A DNA stretch of 64,000 nucleotides from Planococcus citri (GCF_950023065.1 NC_088679.1:31806001-31870000); one strand, 5' to 3'; counted from the stretch's first letter, positions 10,535 through 23,830 are shown. The notes: a model not told the origin generated them from the letters alone. A program made the numbers and translations.

Positions 10535-13500
10535 AAAAACCAGATTCATCGAAAAATTGAAGGCATAATAATAAATTAAATTCATGTTTAAAAAATGATG
10601 GTTTTTATTTAAAAATATGAACACCTTTCATATGAATTATAAAATGTGATCATTATAATGATCTTGTGCAATCACGTTTACCCCAAACACCTTCCCACCA
10701 CCATCTCCATCCCATTCGCACCCTCCTTCATTCCTTCTCAACATCCACAACCACGTGTATAAACTTTCATGTCGACAAACAGGAAAGAAAATGTTAGCTG
10801 CGATGCTTTTACCAACGATGGCGGAGGTTTACCTAGTTAACAATTTTATTTCGTTTTACGTCTGGCAAACGCATCGGCATCGGTGCTGGGTATTTTCTCT
10901 CTACAGCCTTTCAAAACCCGTTATCTTTCAACAACCATTCTATTCGTCACTTATCGTTTTTCACACCTGATCGCGTATTTCTCTTCCTCGCCATATCATC
11001 ATCGCCTTGCCGAACATTTACCATGTCGATAATACTTCGTTAACCTTTTATCACACACTTTTCCTTTTCATTACTCGGTATCTGTCCTTTCTCTCTGTCT
11101 CTCTCTTTCAGTCTTTCTTCCTCCACAAGCACTCACTCACTATAGAACACATATGTATAGTGGCAAAGGTACCACGTGTGTCGTATATAGCACAATCGTT
11201 TTCAATTTCATCCACTACCTCTTTCCCATTGCGAAGGTTTCTTTTACGATGCGCCAAATCGATACGGCGACGACGGCACAGACGATTATAGAAAATTGCC
11301 AGCGTACGTTATCGTCATAAATTATCTCACAAAAATAGTCCCACACCGTAGTAGAAAAAGAGAGAGAAAAGGAGAAAAAGGCCCTAACCTTCAAAATGCA
11401 ACGTACCGCGAGAAAATAACGAAATATGGAAAATTGCAATTCCAAACAATTTAATTTTGTTTTTACATTTATTTTTCGTGTTTTTTCCCCCCGCAACTTG
11501 GAATACGAGTATTTTCCCTCTCCTCTTCCCCCCGCTTCTGCAGCACACGCGAGTCTTTATATGCATCGCGTACACATATTTTATCAGCTATAAATTCCAT
11601 TTTTATTTAGTCTACGTACCGCGAGCCGACTGTTGCTACGATCCCCTCACCCGGCCACTTACTCTATTTGGAAAAGTTTGCTATCTAATGATGATATACG
11701 TGTACGAACGTTTATTTTGCTATCTCGGCGAATTCTTTCCTGCTGTATTGGCAAAATCACGTGTGTAGTGGCGAGTAAATAAATACCTTTATATACCTGG
11801 AAACGTATCGACGTCTGCTTCCCTTCCTCGGCACCTCTAGGTGGACATTCGATGTTTGTATTAGCATGGTACGAATGTGTATAGTCTATATCGTCGGAAA
11901 TACGGTGTAATTTGTTCGACTACACATCTACAGTATCTAGCTACCTTACAATGTAATGCATGGGAACTACATATTGTACAAAATGTATACACATATTGTT
12001 TCCTATGTACATCCAAACAGTAGGGCGGATGTTTTGCATACGAAACACACAGGTAAGCTTGTTTACAAAACCAATTGTCGGTGCACATTTCCTGCGTTTT
12101 ATTGTGCATTTGTATTTATGTTAAGGTACTGTACTAGCGAGCAAATCACAAAGCAAAATATATCCATATGCCCTCGTTTTGTATCACCTTTTTTTTATAA
12201 GTGTAAAGTCCAACTTGAAAAAATAACGAAAAACGAGTTAGTTTTAAAAGTTAAACACCAATTTATTGTTACAAAAGTAGATGAGGAGGTGGACGAGAGA
12301 GATGGAGAGGATGAAAGTTCGATTAAGCATTACATCTAATCTAAGTATATATATAAGAAACGTATAAATTTATAGCAACCCTGCCCTTCGTTGTCTCGTC
12401 TCAACCATCAATGAAGAGAAAAACTTCCCCCTAGGGATTCGTTTTACTCTATTAACGAAGTAAAATTTTAAACCATTTCTTTTTCCTTGTATTTTTTTTT
12501 CTTCGTCGACGAATAAAAAATCGTACTTATTCGTAAAGTCTTTATCATATTTTATATTTTTTGCCCTTTCGACTACAGCAAGGTGTACAGATACAGCTTT
12601 CCATTCGAATAATCAAGCCGAGATTAAAGTTATTAACGCGGTTTAAATTTCGAATATTTAACGTTGGTTCTTTTATTTTTCCAATTTTTATACCCTCATC
12701 TTAAGCAGACATTAATCTGTATGCGAAGCTGTAGTATACTTGGAATGAAATATGCCTGAAAAATTAACTGCTTTGGGAAGAGGGTGATTTGTGTAAAAGG
12801 ATACGGAAGTTTATCGAGGGGAGAAATGGAATTGCCATTTTTAAAAAAATTTCTGCTAGGCATCAATGGTTTTCTTGTTCGAGATTTGTTGGAAATATGT
12901 CAGAAAAAAGAAAAAAAAAGAAAAAGAAAACAGGTTGAATGAATTGATAAAGTCTTAGAAAAAAACGTATGCTGACTTGAAGTTCAGCAAACAGAGAAAC
13001 ACAATTGATCCTCAAATTGAATAATTGGGTTACAAATAAAAAAATTGTTGAATAGTTTCTTCATTTTTTGTATTTTAAACAAAAGTCGGAAAACTTGACA
13101 GAGAGCAAGAATTACAAAACATTTCATTTCTTCAACTCGAGATAAAAGTATCTCACTCAAAAAATGGCAATCTAGCGCAAAAAAAATGTAGGTACATAGG
13201 ACTGTTGCTTCTCGGAATAAAGCCATTTCTGAGAAAATTAAATGCGATGGTCCACCAAAGCTACAAAATAATTCTGAAAAAATTACCCTAAAAAATTCAT
13301 AATTATTTCATTCTCTAACCAACGTAGTAGAATTGAGTGAATATCTCAAAGTGTTAGGTACAATACAGTGCTATGAAAAAAGGACTTTCTGTATTGCTCA
13401 GAAATTTATGTATTGTGATGGAAAAATTTAATAAAACCTCTCGAAATTTCTGAAAACTGCTGTGAAGAAAAATTACACTCTACTGATGAGAAATCGTATG

Positions 13501-14105
13501 CTCTGTAATATTTTTGTATCTCATCGATTTTTCTCAAAACTTAGTCAGTTTTTTTCCTAAAATAAGTATAGATTTTCTATGATGAAGAATTTCAAAATTC
13601 CTTGCACAATATTATCCAATGTACACTCTCTTAAAAAAAAGTTTGTTGGAACACAGCGAACAGTAACAGTAACACCATATAAATCCAACTAACAATAAGA
13701 AATGAAAGATTCGAAAAAACAAAGGCAGCCCACATCTACTCTTAGAATCTGAAGAACGTACTTGAAGCTTTTCACTAATTAACTGAAGGACTTTCAACAT
13801 TTCATAGACGGAATAGAAAAGCCCTAGCTAATGAAAAATCAGCGAACTTTTTCTGTTCTCGTCCTAAAAGAGTTGAATTTCGTTCAATTAATCAGTCTTT
13901 TCCAATTCCATAGATTTGATCACCGATTCTTTTCTGTTGTAATTTTTAATCAGGTAGGTAACCGAGTAACAATTCACAATCAAATGTTTACAAATGAAAG
14001 CTTATATTGAATCAGTTATTGCACCTACATTATATTTACTTTTTAAATTGATATATTTATTTTTAATAGGTATGATTAATTATCATCAATGAAAAACTTT
14101 TTTTT
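10535..14105. other. Unique noncoding block, CpG-containing at 10.68-12.66 kb
   Basis: The first two-thirds (10680-12660) is unlike the repeats. It has CpGs, pyrimidine-rich runs (TCTCTCTGTCTCTCTCTTTC near 11088) and several overlapping open frames of 90-127 codons on both strands. None has a recognisable motif, and several overlap each other in different frames, so I do not call genes. Such blocks recur through the window and could hold regulatory DNA. From 12660 to 14105 the sequence is AT-rich with nothing identifiable. Confidence 0.45.
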
Positions 14106-14107
14106 AT

Positions 14108-14740
14108 TTAAAATTCAAAGAGCATAAGGGGTTATGTGGGGCGAATTGGCCCCTGGATAAGATTTTTAAACCAACAGGTGGAAGTTGGTCCTTATGATCC
14201 AAAATTCTCGTGATGAAATTTTTAGATCCCTAAATCACCACAACCTCTTCAAATGAAGTGAAATTGCAGTTTTCGTAGAACATATCATGGACATTTTTTG
14301 AAATTTTTTCGAGCGCATTTTTCGGCGAAATGCGCATTTTTACGTTTTTTAACCGCATTTTGAGTAACTTGCTGCAAGTAGGTACATACAAGACAAAATA
14401 ATATACATTTTTTTCAAAATTTTTAATACAGGTGCTTGGTTTTCAAAAATGCAAAAACCTGATTTTTTTCACGATTTTTCCCACCTAAAATCAATTCATC
14501 AATTTTGGTCGGAAATTTTTTTCCTTGCAGTATAAAAATGAAAAACGCCTAACTACACCATCAAACTGAGTTTGAATTGAATTCGTCAGTATTTTTCACG
14601 TTTTTCAATTTTTTAAAAAATTGAATCGTGCGATTTTGGGAACCCCTAACTCCACTATCGAGTGACCTACAGATCGAAAATTCATGGCTAGACTAATAAC
14701 AACTCGAAATGTACAATATACTGCATTTTCAGCAAAATGT
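14108..14740 (+). repeat. Dispersed repeat, family C copy 1 (one arm)
   Basis: The order of phrases matches the left arm at 54.1 kb in the same orientation. GGTGGAAGTTGGTCCTTATG here pairs with 'AATGGAAGTTGTTCCTATGG' there. ACACCATCAAACTGAG pairs with AAACCATCAATAAACC. TTGAATCGTGCGATTTTGGG pairs with TTGAATCGTGCAATTTTGGA. AACAACTCGAAATG pairs with ATCAACTCGAAATG. No right arm is evident next to this copy. Confidence 0.7.
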
Positions 14741-14869
14741 TATTTTCCAATTTGGAAAATAATCACAGCTTATTATTTAAGTGAAGAGAAAAATCGAAGA
14801 TTTCATATTTCAAATCACTATCCCCTAATCATGGAAGTATCCCAACATTTACAACATGGAGAGAGATAA

Positions 14870-17135
14870 TTCCAAATCTGACTCAAGAATCAACCCCTGG
14901 CTCACTTCCCATGTAGATTTTCATCTCAATTCTATTTCAAACAAAGCCTCAGTACCACGAATGGCAATGCTGCTGGCATAAACATACGAGTAAATAAACG
15001 AATTCCATCTCGTCGAAAGCGGCTCGTGTTACGTGTACGGCGCACGACGACGCAACGTGTAATACTTGGAAAAAGATGGTGGTATTTTTCACGCGTAAAT
15101 TACCGCTGTTACACATATCTTACGTACGTTATGAGCGAGCAGATAATATTGGCGCCGAACAGCGAAGCCGATATTGTCGTTGTCATTTCGAAACGTGCCG
15201 AATTTGCTGGCACGTATACATTTTTTAGCTGTTCGCATTATCGTTCAAAAAACAATTTACAAAGAATGGAAATTGATTACGATTATCATTTCGCAGGCTG
15301 GTAGGAAAAATGAGGAGCACACGAGTCGGGAGTCACGAGTCTCTGCTTCTGGGGGTCGTTCTCGAAGTTGGATGAAAATTCAACGTGCAACCTTCTCATC
15401 AGTTTTTAAATACTTGGCAAATCATTTTGCCTCGTGTCGCGAATCGCGATATTCCAAATCATATTGTGGCGCGATAAATAAACTCATTGTACGTACAATT
15501 TCAACAACACGAAGGAAATAAACCTCGTTCGCGATATTTTAGAGCCTCTTATCGAAGAAGTATACGAGTAGTTGAGGTATTCAATAGGTATACCAACGAA
15601 ATACACGTTGAAGAGAATAAAAATATACTTCATTTAAGTTCACGCCGCCGACACCCCACCCCTCGCGTTTACGTATTGTACATACAATGTACTTACGCAG
15701 TTATAAATTTCGATTGCAGCTTTTAAGCACTTAATACTGATAAAAAGTAATGGCAGAAGGGTGCCAGGGTATTATAAATGATGCTACCACCGACGTCCTC
15801 TCTACATCACCATGCTGGGTAGATAAACACACGCAGTTATCGAAATTCTATTCACTGATATTTTCGGCATCGTCTCCAACACGCCTTCTTTGTAGTACAT
15901 ACAATTTACACCACACTTCACTCTACACAGTACACACTTTGGTGCGTTATTATTGAACCTGGAAAATTTGTATTTCTTTCGCCTAGTTCGCCCTCTCTAT
16001 GTGCCTCCTGTTGACGCTTATTCTTTCAATTTCAATGTTCGCAAGACGTCGAGAGGAACACCTGCAGGGGAAAAGTAATTTTATATTTGAAATGATTTCA
16101 TCTTTGGGCATAGGTAGAGGTACCACCAGCACAAACGAGACGATTGCACTGGTTTTTGAAAGGTTTTCTAAATTGATACTTGATTGAAAATTTACAACGA
16201 GGGAAAAAATTTCGAGACGTTAGGGGATACGAATTTTTTGCCATTTTTCAATCTCTTAGAATCGTACAAAAAATTTTAGGTAGGTTTTCTCAACTTCGAT
16301 ACGTATTTTCTGTCCACATTAGCGCAGAAAAATGTTATCAAGTGTTACCCACAAAGTTCACTTACACTGATGAAATTTCAGCACGTGTACTCCTAATAAG
16401 CTCCAACTAAAATTGTAAATACTTAAACCTATCAGAGTTCAATTTTGGTCCGACCTTCCAGACTAATTTGAGAATCCTGAAGCAAAGTGCAAACTTGCAA
16501 AAAACCCTAGCACACCTTTAAAAGTGATGGTTTCCGAGCTGATTGGTTGAGACGAAGTAACTAAACTATTCGTACATACTACATAGCTGGTTCGTTTGTT
16601 TTAAAAAAATAATAAAGAAATTTTTTAATTAAGTATTAATAAATAGAAGATGGAAAAAATGAAAATTTCTCATAATTGGAATATTACGTAATTTGTAAAT
16701 TTTTGGAATTTTCAAGAATTCGCTAAAAATTCTACAATTTAATTCAAGCACCTATTTGAAATTTCCTTTACGAGTTTCATGACATGCTGTTCTGAGTTAG
16801 TTTGGCCTTGGTCAAATCAAACAGTATGTAAATAAATAATGAATGAAATCAAAGTGGTTCTAAGAAAGGAAGAAAATTAGTACGACAGACTAAGAATTGA
16901 CGGATTTTCGAGACTCAAGAGTTTTCATGCAATGTTATTAAGCATTTAACGTTAACAAGGTGATGACCAACTGCTGCTAGACGAACACTAGCAGGAAGTT
17001 GGAACTACAGAAAAGATCAACGGTAGAATATTTGTAAAAATTATTTTGTCGAGCATTTTCCCAGATTCGTTCCCATCAAAATCCAATACATACATTATTG
17101 TGAAGCAAAAAAAAAGTCATATCCTGAATTTCGAC
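14870..17135. other. Unique CpG-containing noncoding block
   Basis: Sequence from about 14960 to 16010 has many CpGs and overlapping short open frames in several frames, none with recognisable motifs, and resembles the block at 10.7-12.7 kb. From 16450 to 17135 it is AT-rich. A weak coding-like stretch near 16970-17080 has an in-frame stop and was not called. Confidence 0.4.
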
Positions 17136-17139
17136 AAAA

Positions 17140-17510
17140 ATTGGCGAGAAAGTTTACTTTAAATGGGAGACAACGCAGAAAAATTTTGAGGTCCCTAGCT
17201 GCAAGGGGGCTGAATCAGAGGTCCTCAAAGCGGATCAATTTTGAAAAAAAGAGGTTTTTTGCCACTTTTGGGTAGCGTTGCCTGTTCAGTACCATTGATT
17301 ACCCTCCCCCTCTCCCCTAAAAAAGTTGCGATGAGTTTCTAAACCTTCTCGATCCATTCACTCTGAAATTCGATACCACTTTTAGTCATCTGCCAAGCAC
17401 TTGAAAATTGCAGGAGGATCGCAAAAATTACGATTTTTCATAAACTTTGTACCACTTTTACATTTACATGATTGAAAATTCTTCTGCACTGGATTAGTGT
17501 TCAATGACTC
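17140..17510 (+). repeat. Dispersed repeat, family A (left arm only)
   Basis: The sequence begins with the family end 'CCTGAATTTCGACAAAAATTGGCGAGAAAG', runs through GGTTTTTTGCCACTTTTGGG and CTGTTCAGTACC, and stops near 17510. The other arm is absent, so this is a half-copy of the palindromes at 9.8 and 37.7 kb. Confidence 0.65.
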
Positions 17511-17557
17511 AAAATATGTACTTGGATCACCACACTTTTTACATTCCATACTACCGA

Positions 17558-17587
17558 CTTCCCTTCCCTTCCCTTTCCTTCCCTTCC
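17558..17587 (+). repeat. CCCTT pentanucleotide microsatellite
   Basis: This is a short run of CCCTT units with one C/T slip, on the edge of the family A half-copy. Confidence 0.85.
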
Positions 17588-17589
17588 AA

Positions 17590-18610
17590 ACCTACTGCAC
17601 ATAAATGGCACTTCGAAACACCCTAATTCAAAACATCAACCTCCAAAAATATTAATACAGTATCTCAAGTCAAATCATCATTCGCATTTTCCAAGTTCAC
17701 TCATATTGCCTACTGACCGTAAAAAAATATGCTACACGGGATCACACAGAAACAGAACCGCTACCTCGACAACAACTTACGTCGTCGATAGCCTCTCCAA
17801 GTCTCCAGCCACTCAGCTGAAATTACCAACAACAACGCTGCTCGTAAGATAAGCATCCCCAAACCCCGCCGATGAAAATTTTTCTAGTTCAGACTTCAGA
17901 AATAGAAAGACAAGGGGTAGACAGAGAGAAAGCAGAAGGGTAAACCGCAACAAGAAAATATAACCAGCCGACCAGAATCCAGGGCAAACGAAGGAGAGGG
18001 AAAAAATCTCGATGAAATAACAATACATACAAGTCGACATACACAGACGAGCTGTTCAAACTGTTGAAAGCATCTCTGTTGTGCCAGAGAGATGAGAAGA
18101 GTCTCTAATCGAAACCACAATTATCCAGTAACAAGTTATACGCGAACGTAGCTCGTCTTTCGTTAAAGACCATTATTAAAGAGCTCGAGTATTATTATGT
18201 TTGCATTAATATAATAAAACCCAAAACGCTAATTTAATAAGATCAGAACACCCTCGGTAATTTATTTTTATTAAATACCTATGCCTCGATTTTCCTTCGG
18301 AGTCTTTTATCCCTGTGATTGGTGAGTTGTGGTTTTGCTCTCATTTGGAGTAGGGTGTTCGTAAAATGGAAGAATAAAATCATAGTGAATGAGGATTTTG
18401 AAAATTCCAATTCACCAAAAAAAAAAAAAAAAACTTAGAATCTGTCTATACGAACTTAAGTACATATATGTAAAACGTATTCGGTGCACGTTGGCGACTT
18501 ACTTGACCGATTACACGCCAATTTAGACGTATTTAGGAACATTTTTGACAAAACGGAATAGGTATCCAAAGTTTCGGCGAAAACTTCGGAACGACTCAAA
18601 ACCAGCTCTC
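17590..18610. other. Unique noncoding DNA
   Basis: I see no gene here. Overlapping minus-strand frames at 17813-18120 come from a purine-rich plus strand and are rich in Phe and Leu; they look like composition artefacts. A 15-base A run lies near 18418-18433. Confidence 0.45.
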
Positions 18611-18612
18611 TA

Positions 18613-18807
18613 ATCGATCTGCGAGATTAAAAGTGAGGTACGAGTATATACCAAATTTCAGCTGCCCAACTTGATTGGATTAAATGTCAAAGGAATTGAT
18701 TTGTTGGAGACAGCAGTACTGCTCAAATTAGTAACTGGTAAAATACTACCTAAATATTGTATTTCTAGGCAAAAATTAAATAAGTTTATGTATAAGATGT
18801 ACTTGTA
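18613..18807 (+). other. Possible coding fragment, no start codon
   Basis: An open frame of about 64 codons ends at a TAA near 18805. It reads in a protein-like way around NLIGLNVKGIDLLETAVLLK and begins after a TAA, without an early Met. The opposite strand is open over the same stretch, which weakens the case. I do not recognise a family. It lies 100 bp upstream of the better-supported ORF at 18908. Confidence 0.2.
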
Positions 18808-18907
18808 AAATCTCTTTATAATGCTTTTGAAATTAATACAGTCCATCTACTAAAAGTTACATATTTTGTTCCTTGTGTATTTCCAAATTGGTCCTTTGGG
18901 CCGGATA

Positions 18908-19403
18908 ATGTCTTTACCACCACTGTCCGAAAATGGGGACCATCTCCAAGCAAATGAAATCAGCGACAAAAGCAACGACTATACCAATTCTAGTTTGACA
19001 AGGACTTCAGATGACAATCGGTGCCACTGTAAGATAATATTCGATGGGTTGAAAAATATGAAAACCGACAACGAGCCCCTCTCTGAACTACCTAAAATTA
19101 TCGACGAAGAACTGAAAGAATTGCAGAATTTAAAAGAAAAGTACCAAACGAAATCAATCGACTGCGAATTGGATAACAACTTCAACCTGGAAGAACGAAC
19201 GTAATTTCTGCTTCACTAAAAAAGATTCAGAATCAACAGACTTTGTCGATTTGAAAAGTACTAGAATCACGCTCATTATATCGGCAACAATTACAAAAGA
19301 AAGTACAAATCTTCTGGCGTCAATGGTCATCTTCTTATTTACATACATTACAACAAAGAAATACATGACGAACAAATTCAAGAAATCTCGAAGTTGGAGA
19401 TAA
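18908..19403 (+). pseudogene. Frameshifted ORF for a small, possibly tail-anchored protein
   Basis: The ATG at 18908 (A at -3) opens 98 codons to a TAA at 19202. The product is hydrophilic and acidic, with a likely coiled-coil stretch (PKIIDEELKELQNLKEKYQ). At about 19190-19205 a second frame takes over without a stop and continues KKDSESTDFVDLKSTR, then a hydrophobic stretch (ASMVIFLFTYI) and a basic tail (KKYMTNKFKKSRSW) ending at the TAA at 19401. Together this is about 165 residues with one single-base shift: soluble coiled coil, then one membrane segment, then a basic C-terminus, as in tail-anchored proteins. I do not know the family. An intron cannot explain the shift, because only about 30 bp would be removed and the frame would not be restored. 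It may be a recent pseudogene, or the shift may be a sequencing error. Confidence 0.4.
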
Positions 19404-19464
19404 AAATTTGTGTCACGAAGATAACTATCCTGATTTACCTGGACTCCTGGACGTCCAATAAAGC

Positions 19465-19882
19465 TTTTGACATAATGTGGGTTGCATATTGGTTTGCCTG
19501 AACTTTATCAATTTGATGGTCATTCTTACCAGTGCAGTACCAACATTTTGTATTTTGAGAAATTTTTACAAGGGGTTTTCGAAATCTATAGCTTTTATTC
19601 AGTTTTTTCTTCAATTGTAAACACAGTTAAACCCTGTGATGGAAAAAGATCGGCTCTTTGTTGATGTTCAAAGACGTTTTGTCAACTTCTTTAAACCTCG
19701 ATAAAGAGACACAGGGTTCAACTGTGTTTACAATTAGAGAGAAAACTAAATAAAAGCTATAAATTTTGAAAACCTCTCATAAAGATTGCTCAAAATATGA
19801 AATTTTGATACTCACTGATAAGAATGCCCACCAAATTGATAACGTTCAGGCAAACCAATAGGCAACCCGCGTTACGTCAAAA
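19465..19882. mobile_element. Foldback element with about 175-bp arms
   Basis: The left arm 19465-19641 starts TTTTGACATAATGTGGGTTG. The right arm 19707-19882 is its imperfect inverse and ends 'GGCAACCCGCGTTACGTCAAAA'. Matching internal phrases include TATTGGTTTGCCTGAACTTT against the inverse of 'AACGTTCAGGCAAACCAATA', and AAACACAGTTAAACCCTGTG against the inverse of CACAGGGTTCAACTGTGTTT. The loop of about 65 bases holds no gene. No target duplication is obvious at the edges. Confidence 0.8.
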
Positions 19883-20520
19883 ACCTTATTTTTATCATCC
19901 AAATCCGTTACATTAGGTATCTCGTTTTAATAGTTATTTTATTAATTTTCTTCTCAGTAACTGTTTGTGATTTCTTCAGTTTTCATTTCAGTTGGCTGGC
20001 TCAAGAAAGAAATGAACAAACAAATAATTTTTTGGTATCATGAAACTAATTCCATGCTTACACCCCTCTTACTCTACATCCTCCGCAAGGAAAAATTCAC
20101 ATAGGTACATTATAATGAATATCCTATGTTTTTTTCTTGAAAAAATTCTACAATCCCAATCGCGACTTTAGCAAATGCCAAATTACCTAATTACAATGCT
20201 CGAAAATTTCTCCAATAAATAAAACAACAATCAAAATATACCTATAAAATGGTTCGGCGAAAATCTCAATCTGTATCAACTTACTTAAAGGTACTCGAGA
20301 ATAAAATGAAAAATTACCCTCTCCACTCTTGCTACCGCACTCCTTCTATGACGAATCATTAAACGAAAATTAATCATTTAAAAAAAACTGATAGGAAAAA
20401 TCCTTGTCTGAAAAAAAAATAGAACAGCGGAAAAGAATCGGTAAAGGAAAGCTTTCGTCCTTCTACCCTGTTTGCGTGGCATGACGTCGTCGAAAAAAAA
20501 TACGATATTTCACGACAACT

Positions 20521-20544
20521 ACGACGACGACGACGACGACGACG
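20521..20544 (+). repeat. (ACG)8 microsatellite
   Basis: There are eight uninterrupted ACG units, preceded by an imperfect ACGACAACT. It sits in a CpG-containing unique block. Confidence 0.95.
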
Positions 20545-21218
20545 CTACAATACAACCGTAATGCAATACAAATAAATAAAAGAACGAATCAACGAAAATT
20601 TCCATTCGTCGTCGAGTCGAGCTTTTCATTAATTCTCGAGTAAAGTTATTTTTTAACGAGGGATACCGTTACATAATTCTGTAAATGTAGCAGCAAAGCG
20701 AAAAAGAAAAGGAGTAGAGTTGCTTTCACGCGCAATGTAAATAAACGTCACTTTTTCAAACACTCTGACTCAATAGATTGGTCCCTGCAGCATACGACAT
20801 AAGGCAAAAGGCAACACGTCGGTGAAATGCGAGCCCGAAAAAATAAATAAATAACGCCAGCCAGCCAGCAGCAGCGAAAACAACACGGCACATTATCGCG
20901 AGCAACCATCTAAATAATACTGTCGTCTTCTTCTTCTCCTTCTCGATGTACTCTTCATTTCTATAAAATGACATCTATCATTATTCGTATCAGCGAGAAG
21001 AATTTGCAACCGTATCGAAATTAAAGTAAACGAATACAAGCTGGAAGCTGCCTGCTGCAATTTACCATAGTCTTCGTTCTCGTTTGATTGTAATTAAGAA
21101 CTCGCCGAAAGGCAGTAGCGTATTTCATCGCGTAAAAGGAAATCATTTTCAAAATAAAACCAGACCTCGTTGAGCTGCATAAATTACAACTCAAAAATAT
21201 TCCATAAACCCAAGATAT

Positions 21219-21253
21219 TGATGATGATGATGATGATGATGACGACGACGATG
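21219..21253 (+). repeat. (GAT)n(GAC)n compound microsatellite
   Basis: About seven GAT units run directly into three GAC units, an arrangement that follows from point mutation and slippage of a single tract. Confidence 0.9.
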
Positions 21254-23282
21254 GTACCTACAAAGTGTACTAAAATAAGCACTATTCGTACATTCCTCTC
21301 TCTCTCTCTTCTTCACAAATCGAGTCATAGTCGTACATAGGTACAAAGGAAATCATCTCCGAGTACAACTTCGACGACGATATTTCAATCTAGATACAGC
21401 TCGACACTCTTCGCTTCTGTATGTATTAGGTACCTGATGGTGGCAATTTTTCCAACTTTGGACCCGAGTTAACAGCCAACGACGACGACGGTTGAAAAGC
21501 AAAACAATATCCGTTGTCAAAAGCGAACACCGCAAATAAGCGCAAAATTTATCAAGCAACCGTTATAATTGCACACAAGTTTCATTGTTGTTTGGCTTCG
21601 TCGTCGTCATCTTCGGCGAATATAAGACGGAGAAGAAGCTGCAGAGCGAATTGCGATAGCCTGGAGCAAAATATACACGATACTAACCGACGACCCCGAC
21701 CCCTCGAGATACAAAAACCAAATAAAATCCATATTCTCTCTCTATATCTTTTGCCTTGCTACCGCAGCTACTTGTTCCGATTGTTTCTTTTCAAATATAC
21801 AATATACAATATACGTGCGGTAAACAATCCAACCAGCACATGGTGATATTTTGGACCAGCGTTGCCCCCCCTCCCCTCTCATATCGCATCATATCGTTTG
21901 TATGTACGCCTAGAAAATACACTTACGATTACGATGCGTACTACACGACAAGACTATAGTAAACGAAAAGAAAAAAGAAATGTTATTCTTTTGAACAAGC
22001 AAGAGCAACGCAGCCAAATAAATAGAATACTCGTTAACTTTTCTTCTGTTTTCTTTTCTGTTACGGCAACAAAAGTACAGAGCAAGTCGACAAAAAAATC
22101 TGCTCCTGGCGTATTATCTAATTCATACAAACGTGGAAATTTACATTTCGGGTTCCTTTTTTTTTCAAAAGTGTAAAAGAAAATTCTCCACACGAGGATC
22201 TCAAAAACTACAAAAAAAAAAACATATTCTCATAAACTACCCCAACAACACATCATTACGCTGGTACCTCAACTACCACCGAATTGGCTACCTTTCCAAA
22301 CCTTGATAAATTATCGTCGATCGGATTAGCTAAAGACGTCACATCTATTAAATCGTCAACCTTTAAAAAACAACCAGCAGGCGAAGAAAAATAAAAAAAT
22401 GTAAAAAAAAAGGGCGACCTTTCTTCCGCGTATTCGGTAACATTCGGAAGCAATATCGTGGCATGGCAGCGCCTAAAAAATAGGTTAATTTTCCTCTCGA
22501 ACGAGTATTTTTCCGAACGCATTTTTGAGGAAATAAGTAAAAAGACCGCCTCAAGGGTATCGATTAGTCCCAGCGCTGAGTATTACGCGACATGCAACGC
22601 CCATTAAGTATACTAATTTTATATATTGCGAAATGTAAATTAAATACACACAAACACGTTCGGTGTTATCGTTTTCAACGTATACGTACGGTGTATGTAT
22701 TGTATAGTACATGGTCGTAGTTGTAGTCGTAGTCATCGTCGTCGGTACACTTTTTTTGTTACTCGCATCAATTTTCATTTTAATTTTATTAAAACAACGA
22801 ACAGCGCTCTCGACACATTAGCGGCAGTGTAATGGAAATTCATCGTACTCGTCTCCGATGAGAATAACTGGCGCAGTTGCGCCTGCCTTTCTATTTTTCA
22901 AATGCAATTCGCACTTATTCGGCGCTCGTAAATTGAAAAAAAGCCTTTCTAGGTTCATTTTTTCGTCAGAGGTAAAATCTGCGAATGATTTGCAATCTGA
23001 TGGTTGAAATTGGTAACGTTTTAAAAGTCAGATGGGTCTCTCGGGTACTTTTAAATCGTACTCGCTGCGAAATCCATAAAGGTATTCCACATAGATGACG
23101 CGCAGTTTTTCGCTTTAAAATTCAATTCGATATTCGAGCGAAGGCGATGAAAGAAAATAACGGTGTCATTGTTTCTCCAAAAATTTGATTTCGAAGTCAA
23201 AAGCGATCGTGCCACTTTTTCAGGGGCATTGCACTAATCTAATCTGAGTCGAAACTGACAATTTGTAAGCTCCAATACAGCA

Positions 23283-23830
23283 GAAATGTCGCTTCTTGGG
23301 TAACTTATTGAAATAAGAAAAAGATCTTTCCGATCGATTAATATTTCCAATTGCGCAAGAGCTTGCCATTTTCCAAAAAAAAATAAAAAACAATTTTTTT
23401 AAAATTGTGAAAATTGCCCAAAATGGTTACAAAGCTTTTTCTTCGTTATTCTTTCAATATGTACTTAGATCAGAATTACTGACATTTTTGAAAAAAATCA
23501 TAATTTCGAAATTTTTGTGAAACATAGGTAAACTTAAGTAGCCAGAGTGCAGCATTGTCTACTTAGGGTATGGTAACATTGAAAAAAAAGTTCGAAATAA
23601 CTATTTTTTCTTCACATCAAGATCATCTCGGGTCTAAAATGAGGAAAATAAAAGCTCCAAAATTCAATTTCAAACGTTCTTGGTGATTCTAACAACTTGA
23701 AAAATGATCATTTTTGTCAGTTTTTGAAAAACTGAAGGCTTTTGCGCGATTAGATTATAATAGTCGATCGGGATGATTTTGTTTTACATATTTCAATACG
23801 CTGTCCGAAAAGCAACTTTTTTGTGGTATT
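23283..23830. repeat. Long imperfect palindrome (family E)
   Basis: On the left, CCGATCGATTAATATTTCC followed by AATTGCGCAAGAGCTTGCC (about 23330-23372) is the imperfect inverse of GGCTTTTGCGCGATTAGATT and AATAGTCGATCGGGATG on the right (about 23738-23778). Outer matches include TTGGGTAACTTATTGAAATA against the inverse of TATTTCAATACGCTGTCCGA. It is a single copy in this window. Confidence 0.65.

Larger units (their letters stand above)
19883..23280. other. Unique noncoding block with microsatellites, CpG-containing
   Basis: No recognisable gene is present. From 20440 to 22880 the sequence is comparatively rich in CpG and trinucleotide tracts (ACG, GAT/GAC, GTC). Many short overlapping frames exist on both strands. 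A roughly 60-bp segment at 22263-22320 resembles 35679-35740 and is discussed as a finding. Confidence 0.45.

Noticed and set aside
11956..12339. 127-codon plus-strand open frame with an acidic end
   Set aside because: It overlaps an opposite-strand frame and several neighbouring frames of similar length in other phases. There is no domain and no start context better than chance.
15026..15726. Three overlapping plus-strand frames of 79-115 codons
   Set aside because: They occupy three different phases over the same CpG-containing DNA, which is the sign of low stop density, not of genes.
16970..17165. Coding-like stretch around QEVGTTEKINGRIFVKI
   Set aside because: It has an in-frame stop upstream and runs straight into the terminus of a family A repeat, and no homology is recognised.
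17813..18120. Two overlapping minus-strand frames rich in Phe, Leu and Ser
   Set aside because: They come from a purine-rich plus strand, and the hydrophobicity follows from base composition.
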